Assembly (NCBI GenBank): GCA_021904315.1
Contig: CM038919.1
Location: 5,208,001-5,272,000 of the forward strand
DNA: 64,000 nt
Source of the DNA: Sphagnum magellanicum
Lineage: Eukaryota > Streptophyta > Sphagnopsida > Sphagnales > Sphagnaceae
Direction of reading: 5' to 3'
The translations under genes and the position numbers were made by a program. The notes beneath the pieces are model-generated. The model was not told the origin of the DNA. It saw nothing but the letters and a program-made list of their open reading frames with translations, and searched no databases. Of the stretch, positions 1 to 11,400 are shown in pieces (position 1 is the first letter of the stretch; the number at the start of each line of letters is the position of its first letter).

Positions 1-2697
1 AATGTTTACATGGAAATACTTGCAAACTTCTAATCCCTATTTGTACACAATCCAATAACATGCAACCTATCATAAGATCCATTATTTATCCATTATCTTC
101 ACAACACAAGGAATGACAGTGTAACAAATCCTTTGGATCCTTGCAGTGTTTACAAAGAGCACAAACTTCCCTGTTGCGAAACCTACAAACAAGTCAAAGC
201 CATGGATCCAATTTCATTTCATAACTCAAACTAAGGTCTGTTTGTTGCAGTACTTCACCTCTGGAAGAAGACAAACATCATGCAAACTTTATTTCTGGTG
301 GATGGTATCACTACATTACCAGAAGTCAGAAAAGACTTTTTGTGGACATCCATATGTTCTACCACCTTCCTCTTCATGAAGTAGAAGCCCCACCTGCATC
401 CATAAATAAATTTTGAAAGCTTTAGGGGATTGTCAAACGATAGAAAATCCAAAATGAATTTGTCAAATGCCCAATGTATATTTCAAGATGGAACCAAAAC
501 AGAGTCAAGAAAGAGAGTGTATGGCCATAATTTGTCTACATTGAGGTGGATCCAGATATTATGCTTGTTCTCTCAATTGAAGTGTAGTTTGCAACACCTC
601 AAATTGCTGAAGCTGCAATATTCTTCAATGTTGGCCAACACTAAAATTTTCAATCGGTTCACCTCACAATGAAGCCTCCAGCTCAATGTTGTGCATATGT
701 CATCACTCAACAATTTTGTGAGTCAATTTGCTGTGAAATGCTAAGGAATCAGGCAGATCTCAACTGTGCTGTTGTACTTAGGTCTGTCAAAATACATCTT
801 GATGACTGATGGTGGGCAGACTTAACATTCTCAAGTTCATTGACAGAGCTTTTGGTTGCATTTTCAATGTACATACATGCATATTCTAGCTCAAGTCAGG
901 GGTCAAATATGGGAAGAACATCAGATGAAGCCATAATAATGAATGACATTTACATTTAATCAATAAATGTTCAGGTACTCCAATGTGGAAGGCAAGCTAG
1001 TAATCAACCTGCTCTGTGCTTTCATCAACCATTTTTGGTTTGGCATGGGCTAGTTCAACCTCCCCACAAATTAGTTGTCTTTTCCTTGCAGCATGTCTAA
1101 CACACACAAATTGTGTGCATGTGTAAACATCACTCATTCAAAATAGTCTTTGATGGTCTTTCCTACCTTTGAAACCAGATGTCTTGTGGCAACAAGGCAT
1201 GGATGATAGAACGCCTCATACATGTAGACAACTGTAAAGACACCTGATTTGGTTCCTCTCCATGGAGACAACCTGTGACACAATTGTGTGTTGATGGGTT
1301 CTGCACACGATGCTGCAGTATCTACAAAATTCTTCTCTGATGTATGAAGAAGGCTAGGTGGTAGACAGGTATAACTACACACATGCAAATCTTTGCAAAG
1401 TCCAAGCAAGATTATGGTAAAAACCCAAGTAAATTGATGAGTAGGAGAAAATTATGACAAGCTTCTGTATTGTAAAAAGTGCATGGAAAATCTGTGATCT
1501 TGAAGAGGAAAAGAAGCAGCTGGATAAGAAGGATTATACCTAGTTGCAGACTGTATCACTGTATTAAGCCTTGTACCATTGGCATATAATTACTTGTTGC
1601 ACACATTCTGTCTGCTATGTAGTGTATCCCAACAGATCAGTTTCTATGCTGTTGCTAATTTGCAGGCTGTAGTACACAATTTTAAATCAAGGTAACATTT
1701 GTTTTGAACTCCCTAGATTGTGTTGATGGTTCCATTTGCTATTATTTTGAGTGAAACCTCTGTGCCATGCCTTAATATCCTCAATTCTCGCAGAAGAAAT
1801 TTGAGTGTTGTTGATTCAGAACCTGACCGTCAGAATGCAACACTGAATGTGGATCACATCAGGTTTTTGTTGCACACAATAAGAATGCACTCTTAGTGAT
1901 GCATGGATAGCACACACAAAATTACAACAGGACGAAATTGAAGTGATAGACAGGTTCTCAAACTTTGGGAGTTTGATCCTTTTCATGGATCCTATGATAA
2001 TCAAATTAGGTGTCTTAACCCAACCAGAAAAACAAGTCTTTATGTGTATGATTCTCAACTTGTGAGTCAACAAGATTATACACATTGGTATCTAAGAAAC
2101 TTGATACTCAGAGAAGTCTAGATCTAATTGCTTTGCCTTGATGTCAATTGTGTTCCCACTTAAAGCACACATAAAGCACCAATGCCCTTCTTGTTGTATT
2201 TGGCAACCTCACTTGAAGTTGATGCACTTGCTGCGTCATGAGTCTTCTTACCTTGTTTTTAGTTTTTACCCTCCCTGGCTGGCATATTTATTCTACCTCA
2301 GCATAAGTAATTGTTTTGAATAGGTTAAAATGGATACATCCACCCAACACTCTGAGTTTGCACATTGCCTTTGTGCAAAGTATTCAAATATTTACATTCT
2401 GTTTGAAAGCTAGAACCCATATGATTCATCGCATTGCTCCAAGAAAGTTCATGGAGGTTGGTTCAAGAGTGTCTCAGGGTGTACATAGGTTGCTCTATCA
2501 TAGGCCTCCAACATTTTATTCAAGTGAACCTCCTTTCCATTTTTCCCCTTGTATGGGAAACCCTCAAACTCAAGAATTTGGCAAGAACAAGGCACCATTG
2601 GGATGTGAAACCAATTGACTAAGTAGTGCACAAGTGTACAAGATTTACCTTGGGACTTGGTGAATATGCTGCCCATAACCCCAATTCTATCATATGT
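1..2697. other. Spacer, no gene recognised
   Basis: Moderate-GC sequence with only short ORFs on either strand (longest about 100 codons) and no family motif that I recognise. Composition resembles the sequence around the genes more than the AT-rich spacers, so it may be the flank of a gene outside the window or an old, decayed element. I found no splice-consistent coding series. Confidence 0.5.
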
Positions 2698-3092
2698 AGG
2701 TGACTATATTCTTGTTGAGAAAGATCCTTATATGTTCTAGAAGAATTTGGCACCCCTGAGGCTACCATAGCTTTGTATGGGACAGAGGAAGAGACATAAC
2801 TTTTGATTCTAACAGAGAAATAAATATGCCAGCAAATGTAACTTCCTTAGGAAGCCCATGATATACAACTTGCAAAATTGCTTACACGAGATTTAGGTGA
2901 CAATATAAATATCCTTTAATGTTCTAGAAGAATTTGGCACCTGTGAGTGGTACCCAACCTTTGCACTGTACAGAAGGAAGAGACATAACTTTCACTTCTA
3001 ACAGAGAAATAAAAATGTCAGCAAAAGCAGCTCCGTGTGTTGTAGCCCATGATATACATAATACAACTTACAAAATTGCTTACATGAGATTT
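2698..3092. repeat. Diverged tandem duplication, about 190 bp unit
   Basis: Two adjacent copies (about 2698-2893 and 2894-3092) share the core 'gttctagaagaatttggcac' at 2734 and 2921. They also share later blocks around 'gagacataactt' and 'cccatgatatacа'-like sequence, and both end in 'gagattt'. The copies differ by many substitutions and small indels, so the duplication is old. No coding frame is preserved. Confidence 0.75.
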
Positions 3093-5130
3093 CATGTACA
3101 GCCAGATTGAATATGTCATTGATTGTTGAAATATGCTTCAGTCACACCCACTTGCCACCAGATTCATTCCATCCATTTCCGATGTTGGTCCAGATTAATT
3201 TTTGCCTCTATGATAAGCAAGTTTTGTATCTTGATTGAAACACAAGCTTGAAAATTAATTTACTGAATTTTTTGAATTCGCTCAAGATAGTTCTAAACTC
3301 ACAACTTATAGTGAGGCACCTCTTACACGTGAATTAAAATAAAAGCTTGACGATTTTAGGTAACACGTATTCAAATTTAGTACCAAATAACATTAGCCAA
3401 AGTCCAAAATGTTAGGTCTAGGAACTTAGAAACTATTTAACACATACTTGAAATTTAAACATATTTTCATAAATCCTACCTATAGAAACAAGTTGTAATT
3501 CAAGGAATTTTTTAGTATATGTCTCCTATAATACCTTGTTCTTTGGATTTATCCAGAGTCTATGGCTTCAAGCCATTCATAATATTATGACATTATCTTG
3601 TGTACCCTAGAAAAGAATCTTTCAATCCTAACTGCATCACTCCTTTCCTCTACTAACCTAAATGGATATGAAAATATGCATTAACTAATTTTTATCATTA
3701 CTTTTACCTTTACAATTATTTTTTAAATATATTTTCCAAACTTACACCTCCTATATCATTATTTTTATATTTTTTTCGCATACCCTTTCAAAACTTCCCT
3801 TTCAAAGTGAAGCTAAATGATCATAAAATTAAAATTAAAACTTTAATTTAGTAAATTCCATGAATTTTTTACAATGATTAAAAAATTATTAAACTCCCAC
3901 CTTCTTTATAATTATTCTTACCTCTTTCTCATTTACACTTAGAAAACTTTCCTTTCTGCAAAGTGAAGCAAAATATAATCTTCCAAATAAAATAGTGATC
4001 ATAAATTAAAAGATTAATTAAATTTTATTATTAAATTTAAATGATTATTTTTATCTTTACTAATTCAAAATTATTAATTAGTTTTACATTTTAAAATGAT
4101 AATGTCTTCATCTTTATATAAGTTACTTCTCCTTAAACATTTTAGTAACACAATTTTTTATTTTTTATTTTTGAATTGACACTATATGACCGTGGATTAA
4201 TCCAGAACATTTTGCTCAGTTATGGGGGTACACACACCATTAAGACAATTAGTATGTAATAACAATTGGGTTTACCTTTTTCTGAAGAATCATAATGTGC
4301 CTTGTTTTGTCAGCCTTGCTTACCAAGACAAGGACATTGAGTTTAGATTCAGTGTAGAGTCTAGTAGCTTAATGGATTTTGACCCCTAGGTAATAGGTCT
4401 ATTTTTATGTGAGGATTTTTGAAAGATGATATTTTGGCTTGTGTTGAAACTTGAGATTAGTAACAGAGTTATAATATCTTGAAAGATTTTTTGTTTCGTT
4501 TAGAGGATTTTTTGAATATTATATTTTTGCATGGTGAAGTATTTGAGTTTCCATAATTCCTCTTTTGCCTTAAGATGCTTTTCAATGTAAATGGCAAGGC
4601 CAGAATGTGACACACCCCTTGTTGATTATGCAATATCAGGAAAGAGATTGAAGTTTTGCACCTCCTGCTTTCATGTGTTCATATGAAGAACATGTTTTCC
4701 TCTCTGCACCCGTCCTCCTCTTCATGTGGTGCAATCCACAATCCAACTCTTCTTAGGAACCTAAACTTGTGAGTGGACTTGCATAAGTTATGGTGCGAGT
4801 TTTCAGGACTGCCAAGAGTTTTATCTATTGGATAAAAGTTCTTTTTTCCCGCTCCTCTCTCACTTTTGACCGTTTCCATGCATAGGGAGTCACTTACAAC
4901 TAATATACCTATCTACATTGACCCTTTTTGAAATTTAGTTCTGTCAAGTGCGGAACCCTTTAAGCAACATAAGAAACAAGCAAAATGTAGGGAATGAGTA
5001 AGAAAAATCTGAGTTGACCCAAGAAATGCAGCCACATATTTAATTCTTTCTTTTTGTAAAGCTCCCTCAAAGAATTTTCCTAGTATAATTGTACAAGAAC
5101 ATCCGTCCAAAAAGGAGAAGATATTATGCT
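3093..5130. other. AT-rich spacer
   Basis: Strongly AT-rich from about 3.25 to 4.2 kb, then mixed composition. I see no gene. An ORF of about 110 codons on the minus strand at 4913-5251 runs through the foldback described next and has no recognisable motif. Confidence 0.5.
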
Positions 5131-5200
5131 TACTCCTTAAGGCTGGGAGAGATCTCACACCTATAAGTAGGTGTAAGATCCCTCCCACCCTCAAGGAATA
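5131..5200. repeat. Imperfect inverted repeat (foldback), about 32-bp arms
   Basis: The left arm 5131-5162 and right arm 5169-5200 are reverse complements with about five mismatches, around a loop of about six bases. Core arms are 'gatctcacacct' and 'aggtgtaagatc'. An RNA copy would form a long hairpin. It could be a tiny MITE, or part of a small-RNA precursor. Nothing in the sequence decides between these. Confidence 0.7.
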
Positions 5201-6240
5201 GGTGCAAGAAGTAAGAACCTTGCCCTCCTGTGCCTTGTGATTTGTGTCCATTCAACCTTGCCTTATGTTTTATGATGGATAAAGCTCTGGGGTGGGGACA
5301 TTCCTGAATGGTGAGGCTGGGTTCAACCTACCACCTCATACAAGGCCCCTTAGTGTGTGAATGCCCCACCTTGGGGGACTTATCGGAGACAAAAGGGCCT
5401 TTGGCACCAAAATTTAATAAAACCCCAAAAACATTCCATTTTATGCTCATCTAAAGGTAATATACACTGAAGAAGATAGTTATTACTAATATGTGCGCAA
5501 ACTTTCTAAAATATATCAACTTTACCAATCCAAGCTCACGCAACAATTCAATTTCAATGAATACAAGTCCAACCAAAAAGACTTTTTGTGGCAAAGTGTT
5601 TTTCAAAAATGGCAAAAGATTTAGTGTTAATTGGTAGCCAACATTTGATATTTTGATTTTTATAAAGGATCGCCATATATTATTTTACATTCCAGTAGTT
5701 AGTAAAGAATATAGAAGGATATTTTAATTATTTAATTTTCATAGATTTTGCTTATTGCCAAGTCTAGCTAAATCGGCTTATGGATGATCACCACTTCAGC
5801 AATATCACAAAATTGAAAGAAAAATAAAAATGAGGCGAATTACACCAAGTTGAAGGGCTTTGAAATGAATTCGAGAAACCTTTCTTTCTTAATATTAAAG
5901 AGGTTTAAATATTCCACACGAGGAGGTCATGATTAGTGTGTTTTCTTTTTTGGGCGAATTTTTGCATATTGGCGACAAAAAAGAAGTGGAGGTGTTAATG
6001 ATACAAAGGACCTTTTGTTTGGGGGGGGCATGTTCCCAAGTCGCCATATTATATTAGAATAGAAAGAATTCTGAAGTCACCATATTTAGACAATAAGTTT
6101 GAACGTGGCGCCAAAATAGGAGGAATAATCTTAAATTTTGCTACTTTTTCTCTCTTACCTGTAGCCAAATTTGGCGAGGTCCTCTTACGAATGATCGCCA
6201 ACCCGCCTCCGTCACAAATTTGAAAAAAAATAGACAGTGG
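5201..6240. other. AT-rich spacer / distal upstream region of the coiled-coil gene
   Basis: No gene seen. The interval carries several copies of a short motif of the form RTCGCCATAT (near 5669, 6041 and, with one change, 6075), and 'tggcga' occurs on both strands near 5970, 6172 and 6193. A G-run lies near 6021-6028. Confidence 0.4.
6104..6116 (-). promoter_or_regulatory. E2F-like site
   Basis: Read on the minus strand, the sequence ttttggcgccac matches the E2F consensus TTTSSCGC, and a second partial match (tttggcgag) lies near 6170. It sits a few hundred bases upstream of the probable transcription start of the coiled-coil gene. One consensus match is weak evidence for function. Confidence 0.3.
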
Positions 6241-6249
6241 TCTTTATGG

Positions 6250-8419
6250 AATCCAGATGCTGGGTCCAGTTGAAGTCCAGATGCCGAAATTTTGTCGAAG
6301 TCCCGAGAGATTTGGGGGGCCAGTTAGAGCAAACCCTAGGTTGCCTTTTCGTCTCCCCGTTTTGCTCCTTCGCAATCCCCACCACGACCATCGCCATCCC
6401 CACCACCATTCCTCTTGTATTCCTGACGTTCTTCTGCCCTCCTTTCATCCAATTCTGCGTCCTCTTGGGATCGTCCTTTGCTGGCCTACTCTTTCTCTTT
6501 CTTTCGATCTCAATCTTGCAGTTTCTCCTTGCTATTTGCTCCTTTATTCTTTTGGATATCGCAAGGGAAAAAAGTGTTCTTCGTTTCTCTCTCCCTCTCA
6601 AGGTTTTGAGGCTCATGAAGGCCAGAAGCTTCAGAAGCGACCGATCTTTTCAAGTTCTTCTAGCGTGCATTGCATCTCTTGAAGCTTAAATTTGCAAGGA
6701 TTCGGGTGTTTGCGCCCTCCGTTCAGGTGAAAATTCTGTCTTGATTTTGATCTTGTGCGCTTCTGTTCTTCTGCGGCGACGTGTTCTGATCTTTTATGCT
6801 GTGCTTACCGGTTATATTTATGTTTTCCCCTTTCTCCTACTTTTTTTTGTTTTGTTGCTTGCGTCTTTCCATTCTGCTTGACCCAGCCACTCTGACTCCG
6901 GGCTCTTGCAGCGGCCATGCTGTAGTTTGTAAAATAGACTTCAGGACAGCTTACTTGATTCTTTGGACTCTCGCTGTAAGAGGCAGAACACTGCAAGCCC
7001 AAGCCTTTACTTTGTTATACGTCGACTTTGCCCCTACTGTTCTTCCCTGAAGCTGCGCGAAATAGGTAGTTGTTGTCCATGTTCTTGATTTCTTTCTTTT
7101 CCCGTGTTGCAAGCTTTATTTTCCGAGATTATGTCACGGAAGTTTACATCTGTTCACATTCCATGCACTACGGCAAAAAAAAATTCTCTTGTCATGGAAT
7201 GAGCAAGTAGTATATGCAATTTTTGCATACAATAAAAAGCATGTTGTTTCTTCTCTTGTCGGAGTTCAACGATGGCCACGTTGCTGGCCGCTCTGTGGGA
7301 TTTGGTGATTTCTGTAGTTTGAAATAGTACTGCTAGTTTGTCCAGTAGTAATTCAAGCCTGGGATCTTCTGTCAAAGCAGAGATATTTAAGTGTTAATAG
7401 TCCAATTTTGGACTAGTTTACAATTGTTCCAGGAAAATTGAGAATCCCAAAGTTCTGGGTAGAGAAACCCAGGATACAAACTTGGTATTTTTTAAATGAA
7501 TTGATAGTGGAAACATTGCAGATTTGAGCTATATTACATTAGTGGTTCCTCCATGTTTTCTTAGCAATTGGAGATTTGCCTTTGGACATAGAATTTTTTG
7601 TTAGGATAGTGGCTTGCTTTCTATTCTGCTTGGCTGTGCTTTTGAGATGCACTGGAGGAAGGTCACATTTCCTGTGAGATTCAGAGTTCATCAATAGCTA
7701 TAGATGAGAAGTATTATCATTCCTAGATACATAATTGTTTGGGTTTGTTGGAAGGAACAAGGAACTAGAGCATGGACAGTAGAACTTAGCTTCACAGCTT
7801 GGTGAGTTAAGTTGAGTCTTCACATACTTTTTGCTTTTGTGCTTTCTGGCTCTTGTGCTGGAGATTGTACAACTACCCTCTCTAGACCTTGCCTGCTTAT
7901 ACAGGGCCAAGGTAAACTTAAATGAACTTTACCCTCACAAGCTTATTGGAGCTCGATTGATGGTGCTGTTTACCTCTTTTGATTAGCTGTGTCTCTTGAA
8001 TGGAAATTGACATCATGGTTGAGTCTTACATGGTTGAGCAACAGAAACCCTGGGTACAGACTTTTGTGTAGTTGTTTGCCTTAAGTTTTGAGCAGATTAA
8101 TGTATGCTGATCTACACTCACCATTGAGAGCTGATGAAGTGAGTGTTTGGGGGGGGGGGGAACACTCATGGCATTCATGATAACCTGATGGTCTGAAACT
8201 TTGTGAGTGGCAATCACAAGGTTATGACAGCACCCATTCTTTTTCTGGTTGTGCTTGTTTGGCTGGAACTGGTATAGCATTACCTTTGAAGTGTTATTGT
8301 GTTATTGTGCAGTCATTGATGCATTTTGGTTCTGTTTGGAAATTTCTCCAGAGAAAATTTAGTGTACTGTTCTGCCAATTTTGGTCTGGTTACATTTCTG
8401 CTGTGGTATTCTGTTTCAG
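6250..8419 (+). other. Probable 5' UTR exon and long leader intron of the coiled-coil gene
   Basis: From about 6.3 kb the sequence becomes pyrimidine-rich and GC-richer, like a plant 5' leader. A good donor (CAG/GTGAAA) occurs at 6726. The next strong acceptor is the polypyrimidine-CAG ending at 8419, five bases before the start codon. I infer a non-coding first exon ending at about 6725 and a leader intron of about 1.7 kb. Open frames of about 140-150 codons inside 6237-6689 lack family features and are taken as UTR. The intron holds a 12-base G run (8149-8160) and a dispersed repeat (8042-8272). Confidence 0.5.
8042..8272 (+). repeat. Dispersed intronic repeat, copy A
   Basis: This segment of the leader intron is clearly related to 12696-12902 in intron 9 of the same gene. 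Shared blocks include 'gttttgagcag', 'agctgatgaagt' and, near the 3' end, 'tttgg..cagaactg'-like sequence. The two copies are about 200-230 bp and differ by substitutions and small gaps. It is probably a short non-autonomous element. I could not define termini or a target duplication. Confidence 0.6.
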
Positions 8420-8424
8420 ACATC

Positions 8425-11400
8425 ATGCCTGGCCACCAACATCACAAGAAGCATCATGGTGGTAGGAAGAGGGCAACACCAAGTGGCAATGTTGAAAGTG
8501 ATGACCGCATGAGTAATGGGTCAGAAAATGGGGATCGTGTGTCTGAGACTGGAGACCAGGAATCTGAAGTTGGGGACCATGTGGAGCATGCTCAGCCACC
8601 AAGCCCACTTGCTTATGAAGCTTTAAGGGACCGTTCCCCATCACCACAATTCTCAGGTTTGTTTTATATGGTTATGGAGTACCACAGTTACATCAGCTGC
8701 TCTGGTCAATCTAAAGTGCATGTTCTTTTGTCCCTTATTCAATAATAGTCCCAGCCATGGATCACAGAGTTTGTTTTTGTGGATTCTGGAGCAGATAAAC
8801 CACCTGTCTCTCCTTTACATCAGGACACAAGGCTCATCAATGGTGACAACAAAGATGTGCTGGGATCTCCCAGAACACCACGAACCCCACCCACAGAAGA
8901 TCAGAAGGCGGCAATGCTACATGACTTGAATGACAAATTGGTGAGGCAAGTGGCAAGTCTGCGAAGTGACAGAGACTCTCTTACTAAGAAGGTGTCACAG
9001 CTAGAGGAAGAACTCACTGCAGTAAGTGACCTGCCCAACTTGATCAGTGTCCTGCAAGCCTAAGTACCACATGAGTTGGGCACTGCAGGTTGTTTGCCCA
9101 CCCAAGGGCTCCCTTTCACTGTTGATTCTCAATGTACTTGAGTAGGCATGGCAACCAATAATGGAATAGTTTCCCTCATTTATAGGAGTAGCCATTGTCA
9201 AACTTTGCCTACCTACACTTAACAAACCACTTCCCCTGACAGCTTTCTGGTCAATAGGTGAATCTTGTCACTGTAGTCTCTCAATGGATCTTGCTTCCAT
9301 GACACAATTTCAACAATGGCTGAGGAAGTTTTCATTGATAGGAATGAATCCATTGTTATCTGCAGGCAAAGGAAGCACAGGAGGAAATTGCTGCTCTGAA
9401 GATTGAGCACATGAACCAGATGAAAGAAATTTTTGACAAAACACATGTAATAGAAGAAGAAAACGCTTCTCTGAAGGATGAAGCCTCAAAGTTGAATCAA
9501 GAGAGGGTTGCACTGATTGAAGAAAAGGATTCACTTTCCCTTGAAAAGAGAGAACTGCACACTGCTGTCTCCAAGTTAAATTCAAAGTTGGCAGAGATTT
9601 CAGCCTGCATTGAGGAAACAGAAAAGATGGCCTTGGCTGAAAAGTCAAAAGTGAGTCCATTTCTCTTGGTGTCTGTTCATTTCAGGCATTGGCTGTCAAT
9701 CATTGCCGGGGTATATTAGCTCTCCCATTGCAGGTACACATGACATATATCAGCATCACCATTATGGACTATGCTATTCCATCAGCATTTCGCTTCTAAT
9801 AGAGGTAGTGATACTAATCTGAGAATTTTGAACTGCAGACTAAAGAAGCACAGGAACAAATCATTACTCTTCACAAGGAGTATAGTGACCAGATATCAGA
9901 ACTAGTTGGGAAAACTCGTGTGACAGAGGAAGAGATCTCCTCACTGAGGGAAGAGGCTTCAAAGCTGAGGCAGGAGAGATCTGTACTGATTGATGAGAAG
10001 AATGAATTGGAAGTTTCTATGTCTAAGAAAATTCAGGAACTTGAAGCATCATCATGCTCTGTTGCAGAAGCAGAGGAAATGGCATCAGCAGCTAAGTCAA
10101 GGGTGAGCATGCCTTGGATATGCAGCTATTCTAGACTGGAGATTTTGATGTAGTTCCACTGGCTTGCAGAGCCTGTATGGTCAAATATAACATCATATTT
10201 GTGCATGGTGACTTGCAGGAAAATGAAGCAAAGGAACTTAATGTTGCTCTTCAGAGGGAGCATGCTAGCAAGGTGACAGAACTCACCAACAGAATACATG
10301 AATTAGAAGAAGAAAGCTTCTCATCAAAGGAGGAAGCTTCAAGCTTGACCCAACAGATGACTGTGCTATCTAAGGAGAGAAACTCCATTGCTGTTGAGAA
10401 GAATCACTTGGAATCTCACCTTGAGGATGTTCAAAAAATGGCCTTTGCTGCCAAATCAAGGGTGAGAGAATGCCTGTCTTGTTTGTTGTCTTCATGTACC
10501 TCTGCTTGTATGAACCCCATTTTTCATAAGATGTGTTGTTCTTTATCTGTTGTACCCCTGCTATGGTCAAATACACCTTGACTCCATCTATAGCATGTTT
10601 TTTAAATGTTAATGTAGTGGAATATAAACTTTCTTGTGACCATGTACAGGCTGAAGAACTAGAGGATGAGCTTCTTTCTTTGAAGAGAGATCATACCAAG
10701 GAGGTGCAAGAACTTGCCAATAAAATACATGTATCAGAGGAAGCAAGCTCTACGCTGAGGGAGGAGTCTAAAAGGCTGCACAAAGATATCACTGCACTGA
10801 TTGAGGCCAAGAATTCCCTTGATTCTGAAAAAATAGACTTGGAAGCTACTGCTTCCAGGTTGACTTCAGAACTTGCTGCATCATTGGCTCAGATTGAGGA
10901 TGCCAACAGATTGGCCTTGGCTTCCAAATCTGAGGTAAGTTTGCATGAATCCTTTATGTCAAGGTCAGTTTGTGAGATGTTGGGACCTTTTATGATGTCA
11001 TGATGATGATTTCTCCAAAGCAGCTGGAGATGTGTTGAGGCTGATTTCCCTTGAACAGGTATCTATTTGGATCTGCATGTTGCTAGTTCATTATCAAATC
11101 TTGCTTTTGTAGCATGTTTTGCAATAGGAGTGAGGATCCTGGTGACTGATATTTTGATAACCATCTACAGGCAGAAGAAGCACAAGAAGTTATTGCTGCT
11201 CTCAAAACAGAGCACACAAACCAGATGAAAGAACTAGCAAATAAACGACAGGTGTTGGAGGAAGAAATCTCTGCTCTAAAGGAGGAGGCTTCAAGCCTGA
11301 GCAAGAAGTTCACTGCACTGATTGAGGAGAAAGACTCCTTGTCTGATGGGAATAGAGGCCTGGAAGCTGCTGTGTCAAGGTTGAGTATGAAACTTGAAGA

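Noticed and set aside
1134-2085. Minus-strand frames of about 90 codons that might be copia-type relics
   Set aside because: No integrase, RT or protease motif could be identified on translation.
4913-5251. 112-codon minus-strand ORF
   Set aside because: It crosses the foldback, has no recognisable motif and lies in a spacer.
6237-6689. Open frames of 140-150 codons in two phases upstream of the coiled-coil gene
   Set aside because: Overlapping frames in a pyrimidine-rich leader, no domain, followed by a good splice donor. They look like 5' UTR sequence that is open by chance.
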